64,000 nucleotides of DNA, from assembly GCF_020544465.1 (NCBI RefSeq), contig NZ_CP066126.1:4154001-4218000 (forward strand). Reading direction: 5' to 3'. A model generated the notes under the pieces. That model did no database searches and had not been told where the DNA came from. It saw nothing but the letters and a program-made list of their open reading frames with translations. Of the stretch, positions 43,008-51,814 are shown piece by piece. How positions within the stretch are numbered: position 1 is the first letter of the stretch; each line of letters starts with the position of its first letter. Made by a program: the position numbers and the translations under genes. This stretch comes from Chromobacterium rhizoryzae (GTDB taxonomy: Bacteria > Pseudomonadota > Gammaproteobacteria > Burkholderiales > Chromobacteriaceae).

Positions 43008-44137
43008 GCGCCGCCGTCAAACCCGCGCGCCTGCTGGCCTTGTGCCGCAAGGAAGCCATGCAGATCGTGCGCGACCCCAGCAGCATCCTGATCGCCTTCG
43101 TGCTGCCGATGGTGCTGCTGTTCATCTTCGGCTACGGCATCAATCTGGACGCCAACAAGGTGCGCATCGGCGTGGTGCTGGAAGACAGCGGCGTCGAAGC
43201 CCGCCGCTTCGCCGACGCGTTGGCGGGCTCGCCCTATCTGGAAGTCCATCCCGGACATGACCGCGCCGAGATGCGCGCGCGGCTGGCCGCCGGCGAAGTG
43301 CGCGGCATGGTGGTGATTCCCGCCGACTTCTCCGCCAAAACCCTCCAGGGGCGCGGCGCGGCCGCGGCGCAGCTGCTCACCGACGGCGCCGAGCCCAATA
43401 CCGCCAACTTCCTGGCCAGCTATCTGCAAGGCGCCTGGCAGATCTGGCAGACCCAGCGCGCGCAGGATCGCGGCCAGCCGCCGCCGGCCCCGCTGCGGCT
43501 GGAGCCGCGCTACTGGTTCAATCCCGACACCGTCAGCCGCAACTATCTGGTGCCCGGCTCCATCTCGGTGATCATGACCATCATCGGCGCGCTGCTCACC
43601 TCTCTGGTGGTGGCGCGCGAATGGGAGCGCGGCACCATGGAGGCGCTGCTGTCCACCCCGGTGACCCGCGCCGAACTGCTGCTGTCCAAAATCCTGCCCT
43701 ATTACCTGCTGGGCATGGCCGCGATGCTGGTCTGCGTGCTGGCGGCCACCCTGTTGATGGACGTGCCGCTGCGCGGCTCCTGGTGGCTATTGTTCATCGT
43801 CAGCAGCCTCTTCCTGGGCAGCGCCCTCGGCCTGGGCCTGCTGCTCTCAACCATCACCCGCAACCAGTTCGTCGCCGCCCAGGGCGCGCTCACCGCCGCC
43901 TTCCTGCCGGCCACCATGCTGTCCGGCTTCGTATTCGAGATCAACAGCATGCCGCCGCCGGTGCAGGCCGCCACCTATCTGGTGCCGGCGCGCTATTTCG
44001 TCAACGCGCTGCAAACCCTGTTCCAGGCCGGCGACATCTGGCCGGTGTTGTTGCTCAACACCGTCTGGCTGCTGCTGTCCGCGGCCTTCTGGCTGGGGCT
44101 GACCGCGCTTAAATTCCGCCGTCGGCTGGACGGTTAG
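43004..44137 (+). CDS. ABC-2 type permease (YbhS-like)
   Basis: 377 residues. One N-terminal helix (SSILIAFVLPMVLLFIFGYGI), a periplasmic domain (~45-175), then five helices in the C-terminal half including SVIMTIIGALLTSLVVAREWERGTMEALLSTPV, the ABC-2 signature area. It forms the membrane pore with the next gene product. Possible substrates include drugs or toxic metabolites; YbhFSR in E. coli is linked to antibiotic and cation efflux. Confidence 0.92.
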   Translation: MSAAVKPARLLALCRKEAMQIVRDPSSILIAFVLPMVLLFIFGYGINLDANKVRIGVVLEDSGVEARRFADALAGSPYLEVHPGHDRAEMRARLAAGEVRGMVVIPADFSAKTLQGRGAAAAQLLTDGAEPNTANFLASYLQGAWQIWQTQRAQDRGQPPPAPLRLEPRYWFNPDTVSRNYLVPGSISVIMTIIGALLTSLVVAREWERGTMEALLSTPVTRAELLLSKILPYYLLGMAAMLVCVLAATLLMDVPLRGSWWLLFIVSSLFLGSALGLGLLLSTITRNQFVAAQGALTAAFLPATMLSGFVFEINSMPPPVQAATYLVPARYFVNALQTLFQAGDIWPVLLLNTVWLLLSAAFWLGLTALKFRRRLDG

Positions 44138-44148
44138 AAAGGGTTCTG

Positions 44149-45249
44149 ATGTGGCACTCACTGCTAACCCTGATCCACAAAGAATTGCGGGCCCTGCTGT
44201 CCAACCCGCAAAGCCGCCGGCTGCTGATCATGCCGGTGCTGTTGCAACTGCTGCTGTTCCCCTTCGCCGCCACGCTGGAAGTCAAGAACAGCACCCTGGC
44301 CATCTACAACCAGGACGGCGGCGCCGCCTCCATCGAACTGTCCCAGCGCCTGGCCTCGGCCCAGGCTTTTCCGCAGCTGCTCAATATCCGCAGCGAAGCC
44401 CAATTGCGCGACGCCATAGACCGCCAACAAGCGCTGCTGGCCATCCGCATTCCGCCGGATTTCTCCCGGCGGCTGGCTCAAGGCAGCGCGCCGCCGCTGC
44501 AAGCCGTCATCGACGGCCGCCGCTCCAATAGCGCGCAAATCGCCTTCGGCTACGCCCAGCAAATCGTCGCCCAGTACGCACGCGAACTCAGCCCCGCGCC
44601 GCCGCCGGCCCAATTGCTGGTTCGCCATCTGTACAACCCCAATCTGGAATACCGCTGGTTCGTGCTGCCCAGCCTGGTGGCCATCATCACCACCATAGGC
44701 TGTCTGATGGTCACCGCGCTGTCATTGGCGCGCGAACGCGAGGAAGGCACGTTCGACCAATTGCTGGTCACCCCGCTGACGCCAGGCTACATCATGGCCG
44801 GCAAGGCCGTGCCCGGCATGCTGGTGGCCGCGCTGCAAGGCAGCGTCATTTCCGCCGCCGCGGTATGGATCTACCAAGTACCCTTCGGCGGCGGCGTCGC
44901 GCTGCTCTATCTTTCCATGCTGTGTTACGGCCTGGCCCTGTCCGGCTGCGGCCTGCTGATCTCGGCGCTGTGCGCCAACCAGCAGCAGGCCTTTCTCGGC
45001 GTGTTCGGCTTCATGGCCCCGGCGGTGATTCTGTCCGGTTATATGGCGCCGGTGGAAAACATGCCCTGGCCGCTGCGCGCGCTCAGCGCCGCGGACCCGC
45101 TCAGCCATTTCATCATCGTGATCAAGGGCCTGTTTCTCAAAGGCTACGGCGCGGCCGAGGCCTGGCCACATTTGTGGCCGCTGCTGCTCATCGCCGCCGC
45201 CACCCTTGGCCTGGCCTACCTGATCTTCCGTCACCGGAGCGGACAATGA
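44149..45249 (+). CDS. ABC-2 type permease (YbhR-like)
   Basis: 366 residues with the same plan as its neighbour: a helix at ~20-40 (LLIMPVLLQLLLFPFAATLEV), a periplasmic region to ~175, then helices with LVAIITTIGCLMVTALSLAREREEGTFDQLLVTPL and APAVILSGYMAPVENMPW. It is the second half of the exporter channel. It begins 11 bases after the first permease and overlaps the outer-membrane factor gene by 4 bases. Confidence 0.92.
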   Translation: MWHSLLTLIHKELRALLSNPQSRRLLIMPVLLQLLLFPFAATLEVKNSTLAIYNQDGGAASIELSQRLASAQAFPQLLNIRSEAQLRDAIDRQQALLAIRIPPDFSRRLAQGSAPPLQAVIDGRRSNSAQIAFGYAQQIVAQYARELSPAPPPAQLLVRHLYNPNLEYRWFVLPSLVAIITTIGCLMVTALSLAREREEGTFDQLLVTPLTPGYIMAGKAVPGMLVAALQGSVISAAAVWIYQVPFGGGVALLYLSMLCYGLALSGCGLLISALCANQQQAFLGVFGFMAPAVILSGYMAPVENMPWPLRALSAADPLSHFIIVIKGLFLKGYGAAEAWPHLWPLLLIAAATLGLAYLIFRHRSGQ

Positions 45250-46661
45250 ATCCATCTCGCCTCGCCATCTGCGTCTTGCTAGCCCTGCTCGCCGGCTGCG
45301 CCGTCGGCCCCGACTACCGGCCGCCAACGCCGGCGCAACTGCTGCCCGCCGCCAGCGCGGAAACCGAGCCGGAAGCCGCAGGCTGGTGGCAGGCCTTCCA
45401 GGACCCGGCGCTGAACCGCCTGGTCGGCGCCGCGCTGCGCCATAGCCCGGACCTGGCCAGCGCCGACGCCAACATCCGCCAGGCGCGCGCCGCGCTGGAG
45501 ATCAACACCGGCGCGCAATGGCCTCAACTCAACGCCGGCGGCCGCGTCAGCCGCGACCAACTAAGCCGCCGCGGCGAAGCGCTGGCCAATATCCCCTTCG
45601 CCAACCCGCAGACCCTATTTACCGACTACCGCGCCGGCTTCGACGCCAGTTGGGAAATCGATCTGTTCGGCCATACCGCCCGCAGCGTGGAAGCCGGCCG
45701 CGCCCGGCTGGACGCCAGCCGGGAACAAGCCGCCGACGCCGCCTTGCGCGTGGCCGCCGAAACCGCGCGGCTGGCGCTGGACTACCGCTACTGGGGCTTG
45801 CGCGCCGACAACGCCGCCGCCCAAGCCCGCTGGCGCGCGGAACTGGCGCGGCTGAGCCGGCTGCAAGTCCAGGCCGGCCTCGCCGGCGCCGGCGAACTGG
45901 ATCAGGCGGAAACCGAAAGGCTGCGCGCCGACGCGCAGTTGCAACCGCTGCTCGCCGCCCGCCAGGCCGCGCTCGCCGCGCTGGGCCCGCTGACCGCGCT
46001 GCCGACGGAACAGCTGCGCACGCTGCTGGACGCCGCCGCGCCGGCCCCGCGGCTGCCCGCCGCGCCCGCCGCCGGCCTGCCGTCGGAACTGCTGCTGCGC
46101 CGGCCGGACCTGCGCTCCGCGGAACGGCAGTTGGCGGCCGCCAGCGCCGACATCGGCGTGGCCGCGGCCGAGCAATACCCGCGCTTCAGCCTGCTGGCCA
46201 GCGGCGGCTGGGACAGCGTCCGCCCCGGCGACTTCGCCTCCCAGGCCAGCCGCTACTGGAGTTTGGGGCCGCAACTGAGCCTGCCGCTGTTCGCCGGCGG
46301 CCGGCTGCAAGCCCAGGTCCGGGCGCGCGAGGCCGGCTACGACGCCGCGCTGGCGCAATACCGCAAGGCGGTGCTGCAAGCGCTGGCCGATGTGGAAACC
46401 GCGCTGCTGCGCAGCCAGGCCGGCCGCGTCCAGGACACGCGGCTGGCCGAGGGAGAAGCCGCGCTGCAACGCCAGCTTGGCTACGCCCGCCAGCGCGTCG
46501 CCGTCGGCGAGGCCGCGCAAAGCCACGTGCTGGAAGCGCAGTTGCAGCTTGCCGCGCTGCGCGAACAGCGGCTGGCCGCGCGGCAAACGCTGTCCGCCGA
46601 CCTGATCGCGCTGTACAAGGCGCTGGGCGGCGACACCCAGGCCGGCAAGCCGCCACGCTAA
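45246..46661 (+). CDS. Outer-membrane efflux lipoprotein, NodT/OprM family
   Basis: 471 residues. Lipoprotein signal peptide with lipobox LLAGC, then VGPDYRPPTPA, the usual start of RND/ABC outer-membrane factors. Two repeats of long helices follow, with FDASWEIDLFGHTARSVEAGRA and LLLRRPDLRSAERQLAAASADIGVAAAEQYPRFSL family motifs. It forms the TolC-like outer-membrane channel. Having its own channel distinguishes this operon from the E. coli ybh operon, which lacks one. Confidence 0.93.
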   Translation: MNPSRLAICVLLALLAGCAVGPDYRPPTPAQLLPAASAETEPEAAGWWQAFQDPALNRLVGAALRHSPDLASADANIRQARAALEINTGAQWPQLNAGGRVSRDQLSRRGEALANIPFANPQTLFTDYRAGFDASWEIDLFGHTARSVEAGRARLDASREQAADAALRVAAETARLALDYRYWGLRADNAAAQARWRAELARLSRLQVQAGLAGAGELDQAETERLRADAQLQPLLAARQAALAALGPLTALPTEQLRTLLDAAAPAPRLPAAPAAGLPSELLLRRPDLRSAERQLAAASADIGVAAAEQYPRFSLLASGGWDSVRPGDFASQASRYWSLGPQLSLPLFAGGRLQAQVRAREAGYDAALAQYRKAVLQALADVETALLRSQAGRVQDTRLAEGEAALQRQLGYARQRVAVGEAAQSHVLEAQLQLAALREQRLAARQTLSADLIALYKALGGDTQAGKPPR

Positions 46662-46679
46662 ACCGGCCCCCGCGCCGCG

Positions 46680-46696
46680 TTTAAGCTGCGCTTAAG
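46680..46696 (+). promoter_or_regulatory. Direct repeat resembling a PmrA/QseB-type box
   Basis: TTTAAGCTGCGCTTAAG contains YTTAA repeated with 11-base spacing (TTTAA-N6-CTTAA), like PmrA/QseB response-regulator sites. It lies about 50 bases before the ferric-reductase-like gene. Visual match only. Confidence 0.35.
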
Positions 46697-46747
46697 TTTG
46701 CGGTGTTCCAATCGCCTTAATCCCCTATCGCAAGAAAGGACATGGCG

Positions 46748-48031
46748 ATGAACCGTAGACTCCCCCTGCTCAGCCTGCTGCTGCTCGCCAGCGGCGCCTT
46801 GTACGCCGCCGCCAGCCTGTGGCAAAACGGCCTGCCGGCCAACTACTGGCAATGGCGACACGAACTGGTGCTGCTCAGCGGCGTGCAATTGATGGCCGTC
46901 ATGAGCGCCGCCATACTGCTGGCCGCGCGCCCGCGCCGGCTGGAATCGCTGCTGGGCGGCCTGGACCGCCTCTACGCGCTGCACAAGCAGCTGGGCATCG
47001 CCGCCGGTCTGCTGCTGGCGGCTCACTGGCTGATCAAGCTGTCGCCCAAGCTGATGCTGGCGCTGGACTGGGTCGCTCCCCGCGTCAGAAGCGGCGGCGG
47101 CGGCAAAGACCCGCTGGTCTCGCTGGCCAAGGACGTGGGCGAATGGGCGGCCTGGGCGGTGCTGGCCATGGTGATCCTGGCGCTGCTGCGCGCCGTGCCC
47201 TATCGCTTCTGGCGCAAGCTGCACAAGCTGTTCGCCCCGCTCTACCTGATGGGTGCCTTCCACGGCCTGATCCTGATGCCGGCCGAGATGTGGGCGCAGC
47301 CGGTGGGCTGGCTGCTGGCCGCGCTGATGCTGATCGGCTCCGGCTGCGCGCTCTACTCGCTGGCCGGCCGCATCGGCAAGCGACAACAATACGCCGGCCG
47401 GGTGTGCGGCATCGAAACGCTGCCGGCCGGACAACTGGAAGTGATCTGCCAGATGGACGCCTGGCCCGGCCACCGCGCCGGACAATTCGCCCTGGTCAGC
47501 TTCGACGCCGCCGAAGGCGCCCACCCCTTCACCATCGCCAGCGCCGACCATGGCGACGGCCGGCTGCGTTTCATCATCAAGGCGCTGGGCGATTACACCC
47601 GCCGCCTGCCGGCCGAACTCAAGCTCGGCCAGGCCGTCACCGTGGAAGGCCCTTACGGCGGCTTCCAGCCGCGCGGCGGCGCGCGCCAAGCCTGGGTAGC
47701 CGGCGGCATCGGCGTCACCCCCTTCCTGGCCTGGCTGCAAAGCCGGGAACTGAAGGAGAAGCAGCTGGACGTGGATTTCTATTATTGCGTGCGCAACCGC
47801 GGCGAAGCGGCGCGGCTGGAAGAAATGCGCCAGGCCTGTCGTCAGCGCGGCGTGCGGCTGCATCTGATCGAAAGCGAAGCCGGGGCACAGTTGAACGCCG
47901 GCATGCTGCCGGAAGTGGACGAGGTCTGGTTCTGCGGCCCGCAAGGCTTGGGCGAGGCGCTGCGGCGCGGCCTGAAACAACGCGGCGCGCAGGCCCCGGC
48001 TTTCCACCACGAGGCGTTCTCAATGCGCTGA
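46748..48031 (+). CDS. Ferric-reductase-like transmembrane flavoprotein (ferredoxin reductase family)
   Basis: 427 residues. The N-terminal half has about six membrane helices with a ferric_reduct-type core (YALHKQLGIAAGLLLAAHWLIK, and RKLHKLFAPLYLMGAFHGLIL, whose histidines are candidate heme ligands). The C-terminal half has FAD-binding EGAHPFTIASADHG and NAD(P)-binding WVAGGIGVTPFLAW. Electrons go from cytoplasmic NAD(P)H across the membrane, perhaps to ferric or cupric ions. AAAGGA favours ATG 46748 over 46742. It is close to iron-uptake genes but separate from them. Confidence 0.87.
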   Translation: MNRRLPLLSLLLLASGALYAAASLWQNGLPANYWQWRHELVLLSGVQLMAVMSAAILLAARPRRLESLLGGLDRLYALHKQLGIAAGLLLAAHWLIKLSPKLMLALDWVAPRVRSGGGGKDPLVSLAKDVGEWAAWAVLAMVILALLRAVPYRFWRKLHKLFAPLYLMGAFHGLILMPAEMWAQPVGWLLAALMLIGSGCALYSLAGRIGKRQQYAGRVCGIETLPAGQLEVICQMDAWPGHRAGQFALVSFDAAEGAHPFTIASADHGDGRLRFIIKALGDYTRRLPAELKLGQAVTVEGPYGGFQPRGGARQAWVAGGIGVTPFLAWLQSRELKEKQLDVDFYYCVRNRGEAARLEEMRQACRQRGVRLHLIESEAGAQLNAGMLPEVDEVWFCGPQGLGEALRRGLKQRGAQAPAFHHEAFSMR

Positions 48032-48036
48032 CGCAA

Positions 48037-48068
48037 GACGGGCGTTCCGACCTGCCGGAACGCCCGTC
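48037..48068 (+). terminator. Hairpin after the ferric-reductase-like gene
   Basis: Thirteen-base stem GACGGGCGTTCCG/CGGAACGCCCGTC with loop ACCTGC, 5 bases after the stop codon. No T-run follows, so efficiency is uncertain. Confidence 0.65.
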
Positions 48069-48114
48069 ATACACTCAAGCAAGCCGCTGCAAGGCGGCTG
48101 GCGCATCGCTAATC

Positions 48115-48270
48115 TAGAATCTGTTCAAAGTCTCGCGAGCTAGAGCGAGACAAGGCGGAAACGACCGAAGAAGCGGAATCTACATATGGTACATCAGCAT
48201 TCTGAGGTCTTTTCCAACGCCCTTTTCTATCCATCCCGCCGCAGCGCAGCAGACTATGAACAGGTTCTTA
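48115..48270. repeat. MITE-like intergenic repeat, family A copy 1
   Basis: A 156-base element with terminal inverted repeats TAGAAT-CTGTTCA and TGAACAG-GTTCTTA. It shares the internal words TCGCGAGCTAGAGCGAGAC and AAGCGGAAT with the copy at 51669-51814. No ORF inside. It does not encode a transposase and would need one supplied elsewhere. Confidence 0.8.
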
Positions 48271-48387
48271 GAGTCGCTAACAAAACCGCGCAGCGCACCT
48301 GAGCCAAGGTGCGCCGACGCAGGCAGTACAAGTCGTACGACAAGGAGGCGCAACGCAGGATCAGGGGGTTTTGTTAGCGGGTCTTAA
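48266..48387. repeat. MITE-like intergenic repeat, family B
   Basis: A 122-base element bounded by CGCTAACAAAACC (48275-48287) and GGTTTTGTTAGCG (48367-48379), inverted and nearly perfect, with flanking TTAGAG and GTCTTAA. The interior contains an imperfect palindrome with GTACAAGTCGTAC. Its right end supplies the TAA stop codon of the DUF411 gene. It abuts the family A element. Confidence 0.75.
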
Positions 48388-48818
48388 CGCGTGGCGTAGA
48401 CGCTGCGCCTCCCCTGCCCATCAAAACTCAACACCTGATAAGGCTGCTTGCTCGGCCCCTCCATCCCCGGGCTGCCCATCGGCATGCCCGGCACCGCCAG
48501 GCCGACGATCTTGGGCTTGTCCTTCAGCACCTTCTTCACCAGATCCGCCGGCACATGGCCTTCGAACACATAGCCGCCGATCTCGGCGGTATGGCAGGAA
48601 CGCAGATCCGCCGGCACCTTCAAGCGGGCCTTCAACGCTGACATATCCGCCTCGTTGCGGCTTTGCAGCGCCACGCCGTTCTGCTGCATATGCTCGGCCC
48701 AGGCGGTGCAGCAACCACAATACGGGTCCTTGTGCATCACGCCGCCGGCGGCGGCCACCACGGGGGACATCAAGGAAACGGCCAGCGCGGCGGCGGCCCA
48801 ATACATGCGTTTATTCAT
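48384..48818 (-). CDS. DUF411 periplasmic metal-binding protein
   Basis: 144 residues. Signal peptide MNKRMYWAAAALAVSLMSPVVAAA, then the DUF411 motif HKDPYCGCCTAWAEHM, and LRSCHTAEIGGYVFEGHVPAD and GLAVPGMPMGSPGM with Cys, His and Met suited to copper binding. Proteins of this family are usually found with copper-resistance genes. ATG 48818 begins the signal peptide. Its stop codon lies inside the end of a MITE-like repeat. Confidence 0.88.
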   Translation of the reverse strand: MNKRMYWAAAALAVSLMSPVVAAAGGVMHKDPYCGCCTAWAEHMQQNGVALQSRNEADMSALKARLKVPADLRSCHTAEIGGYVFEGHVPADLVKKVLKDKPKIVGLAVPGMPMGSPGMEGPSKQPYQVLSFDGQGRRSVYATR

Positions 48819-48891
48819 GAGATGAAATCCAATGCTATTTGAATGAAAAAGCGAACCAGCCCGCAAAACCGCGGTTGGCGCAAAAAAAGGA

Positions 48892-49206
48892 TCATTCAAC
48901 AGATTGGGGAGGCCGCTCCGGCGGCGCGGGGATGAAACCGGACCACACTATTTCAGCCTTGGCCTGCAGCACCGGGCGGATCGCCTGCAAGGGCAGGCTG
49001 GGCGCCGCCGGCCATGGGGCGGCCGGCAACTGGCAGCAAGCGGCGGCCTGAGCGGCGCTGGCCGGCTGGGTATGGCAAGCCGCGCCGTCGTCGGCCATCC
49101 AGACGCAGGGCGCGCTGGCGTCCATACGTCCGCCCATGCTCCAACCCGCCTGCGGCAAGAGCAGCAGACACGTTAGCAACAGTAGCAAGGGCAGACGAAT
49201 AGGCAT
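48892..49206 (-). CDS. Small exported Cys-containing hypothetical protein
   Basis: 104 residues. Signal peptide (IRLPLLLLLTCLLLLPQAGW), then a short mature part with three cysteine sites (PCVW, ACHT, ACCQL) and a Pro-rich end (FIPAPPERPP). The composition recalls small copper-handling proteins encoded beside DUF411, but no family is assigned. It is divergent from the TonB receptor and shares the region with the Fur-box-like site. ATG 49206 is chosen since the signal peptide starts there; the frame is open to 49302. Confidence 0.6.
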   Translation of the reverse strand: MPIRLPLLLLLTCLLLLPQAGWSMGGRMDASAPCVWMADDGAACHTQPASAAQAAACCQLPAAPWPAAPSLPLQAIRPVLQAKAEIVWSGFIPAPPERPPQSVE

Positions 49207-49365
49207 CGATTCAGGTAGAGCGCTGAGTCCGGAACAGGCTTGAGACTGACGGATAGCGCCTTGGTTCCCAAGCCATTTCGCCATTTCTCCCACCCCGCGC
49301 AAAGTTTGAGCCAGGTCATATCCGCGCCAGATTTGTGGCGATCGAGTACAATCACACCCTCAATC

Positions 49366-49384
49366 AATAACGATTCGCATTTGC
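49366..49384. promoter_or_regulatory. Fur-box-like site
   Basis: AATAACGATTCGCATTTGC resembles the Fur consensus GATAATGATAATCATTATC at roughly 12 of 19 positions (ATAA, GAT, CATT). A second CGCATTA follows. It lies in the 326-base gap between the divergent small exported protein and the TonB receptor, in the right place to control the receptor. Confidence 0.6.
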
Positions 49385-49532
49385 GTTCGCATTAATTCGG
49401 TGGGATACTTATGGTCCCATTTGACATTCCTTGCGCAAACTAAACGCCAACGGCATGCACACAGCGCCGGCCTTGCCGGGACGCGGATCAAATGGGCTTC
49501 GTTCATGTGATGATTTCCAGGTATCCACGATA

Positions 49533-51671
49533 ATGAAAACCTTTGACTCCGCCGCCCGTCACGGCGTGCGCCTTGCCCTGTTGTCCGCGGCGGTTTCCGC
49601 CCTCTACCTGCCCGCCGCCCACGCGGCGGAAGCCGAAGCCACGCTGCCCTCGGTCGTGGTCACCGCCTCCGGCTACGAGCAAAAAATCAAACAGGCTCCG
49701 GCCAGCATCTCGGTGATCACCCGTGAAGACTTGGCGAAAAAACCGTTCACCAATCTAACCGACGCGCTGGTTGACCTGGAAGGCATCAACATCAACGGCT
49801 CCGGCCCTGGCGACAAGGACATCTCCATCCGCGGCATGCCCGGCGAATACTCGCTGATCCTGGTGGACGGTCGCCGCCAAGGCACCCGCGAAGTGCGTAG
49901 CCGCGGCACCGGCGGTTTCCAGCAATACCAGATCCCGCCGATGGAGGCGATTGAGCGCATCGAAGTGGTGCGCGGCCCGATGTCCTCGCTATACGGCTCC
50001 GACGCCATGGGCGGCGTGGTCAACATCATCACCCGCAAAGCGCCCAAGGAATGGCATGGTTCGATGACGCTGGGCGGCACCATCACCGAACATTCGAACG
50101 AAGGCAATACCGGCCAGAGCAGCTTCTGGCTGGGCGGCCCGCTGATGAAGGACCTGCTGTCGCTGCAAGTCTACGGCTCGCTGAACAACCAGGCTGAAGA
50201 CAATATTTTCTACAGCAAGAGCGGCGACGGCGGCAAAGACGCCAATCACATGTCCGACATCAACGCCAAGTTGAGTTTCACCCCGAACCAGGACCACGAG
50301 ATCACCTTCGAAGCCGGCCATAACGAACTGCGCAAGACCACCACGGGCGGCAAGAGTTTGTCCCCGACTCTCGGCAAATACGATCAATACGATACCCGTG
50401 ATCACTGGAGCCTGAGCCACAACGGCAAATACGGCAATATCCGTTCCAATGTCGCGCTGTATCAGGAAATGGCCAAGTCCAGCTCGGACGAAAACAACGT
50501 CAGCGACGGCAAAGGCGTGAAGTTGGCCAATACCACGCTGGACGGCCAACTGACCTTCCTGCTGGATCGGCACACAGTGAAGGTTGGCACCCAGTTTGGC
50601 CGACAAGTTGGTTCCGATCTTCAGGCACAAGAGGCCCTGCTTCCGCCATTCCAATACAAAGGCCCTGCCAATCCGGATAAAGTTACTGTCAATACTTGGG
50701 CCCTGTTCGCCGAGGACAGCTATGAGGCCACTGACAATCTGACCATCACCGCCGGCGGTCGCGTCGACCACCACAGCGTGTTCGGCACCCACTTCACCCC
50801 GCGCGTTTACCTGGTCCAGCACCTGGGCTCGCAGTGGACACTGAAAGGTGGCGCGGGCAAGGGTTTCAAGGCGCCGACCATTCGCCAAAGCACCGACGGC
50901 TATTGCATGCGTACCGGCAGCCGCGTAGAGACTGGTTTGCTGTGCGGCAACTCCAAACTGAAGCCTGAGGAAAGCACTTCTTATGAAGTTAGTCTTCATT
51001 TCGACAATAGCCGGAACCTGAACAGCAGCGCCACTCTGTTCTACAATCGTTTCCGCAACAAGGTAGTCAGCTACGGTACGGACCAATTTACCGATCAGTT
51101 GAAGTACTTCGATAGAAACGACAAGCAATACAAAGATGCGAGAGTCTATGTCTACGACAACGTAGACCAAGTTGATATCCGTGGTCTCGAGCTGTCCAGC
51201 AGTTGGACCTTCATGCCGAAATGGACGCTGTCCGGCAACTACACCTACACCAAGTCCAAGCGCGAAGGCGGCAAGGAAACCTCGCTGTCCGGTCAATCGC
51301 TGAACGGCTTACCGCTGGACAAGACACCGGAACACGCCGGCAATGTGAAGCTGGCTTGGGCGCCGATGGAAAAGCTGGACCTGTACACTCGCCTGAACTT
51401 TGAAGGCAAACAGTACTACACCGGCTTCCGCAACGGCGCTTACGATGCGCGCACCCGCGGCGGCTCCAGCACCTGGGACTTTGGCGGCAGCTACAAGCTG
51501 AGCAAGAACTTCGACGTCAACTTCGCCGTCTTCAATTTGACCGACCGCAAAGTACCGATCGACGACCGCGTAGGCAACGCAGAGAAAGACAAAACCAAAG
51601 CGCCGCTTAACGGCAACTGGATGGTCGACGAGGGCCGCCGCTATTGGCTGACCTTGACCGGCAAGTTCTAA
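49533..51671 (+). CDS. TonB-dependent siderophore receptor (FepA/CirA-like)
   Basis: 712 residues. Signal peptide ending AAHA, TonB box PSVVVTASGYE, plug domain (SVITREDLAKKPFTNLTDALVDLEGI, ISIRGMPGEYSLILVDGRR, IERIEVVRGPMSSLYGSDAMGGVVNIIT), then a 22-strand-type barrel ending in a C-terminal Phe. The loop DGYCMRTGSR...GLLCGNSKLKPEES with two Cys resembles catecholate-siderophore receptors. It takes up ferric siderophore across the outer membrane. It is followed by a DUF2218 gene and an ABC importer. The stop codon is the first three bases of a MITE-like repeat. Confidence 0.93.
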   Translation: MKTFDSAARHGVRLALLSAAVSALYLPAAHAAEAEATLPSVVVTASGYEQKIKQAPASISVITREDLAKKPFTNLTDALVDLEGININGSGPGDKDISIRGMPGEYSLILVDGRRQGTREVRSRGTGGFQQYQIPPMEAIERIEVVRGPMSSLYGSDAMGGVVNIITRKAPKEWHGSMTLGGTITEHSNEGNTGQSSFWLGGPLMKDLLSLQVYGSLNNQAEDNIFYSKSGDGGKDANHMSDINAKLSFTPNQDHEITFEAGHNELRKTTTGGKSLSPTLGKYDQYDTRDHWSLSHNGKYGNIRSNVALYQEMAKSSSDENNVSDGKGVKLANTTLDGQLTFLLDRHTVKVGTQFGRQVGSDLQAQEALLPPFQYKGPANPDKVTVNTWALFAEDSYEATDNLTITAGGRVDHHSVFGTHFTPRVYLVQHLGSQWTLKGGAGKGFKAPTIRQSTDGYCMRTGSRVETGLLCGNSKLKPEESTSYEVSLHFDNSRNLNSSATLFYNRFRNKVVSYGTDQFTDQLKYFDRNDKQYKDARVYVYDNVDQVDIRGLELSSSWTFMPKWTLSGNYTYTKSKREGGKETSLSGQSLNGLPLDKTPEHAGNVKLAWAPMEKLDLYTRLNFEGKQYYTGFRNGAYDARTRGGSSTWDFGGSYKLSKNFDVNFAVFNLTDRKVPIDDRVGNAEKDKTKAPLNGNWMVDEGRRYWLTLTGKF

Positions 51672-51814
51672 GAAGGTGTTCACGATCTCGCGAGCTAGAG
51701 CGAGACAAGGCGCAAACGGTTGAGGAAGCGGAATGTACAAGTGGTACATGAGCATTCCGAAGCCGTTGGCAACGCGGTATCGCCGACGCGCAGCAGATTG
51801 TGAACAGCTTCTAA
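51669..51814. repeat. MITE-like intergenic repeat, family A copy 2
   Basis: A 146-base element with terminal inverted repeats TAAGAAGGTGTTCAC and GTGAACAGCTTCTAA. It shares TCGCGAGCTAGAGCGAGAC and AAGCGGAAT with the copy at 48115-48270. Its first bases form the stop codon of the receptor gene. It lies inside the siderophore uptake operon and may act on its mRNA. Confidence 0.8.

Noticed and set aside
40295..47990. Many long ORFs in alternate frames of the efflux and reductase genes (for example 41133-42827 minus)
   Set aside because: GC-rich codons leave shadow frames open; their sequences are low-complexity Arg/Gly/His/Gln-rich, while the called frames hold complete ABC, HlyD and OMF motifs.
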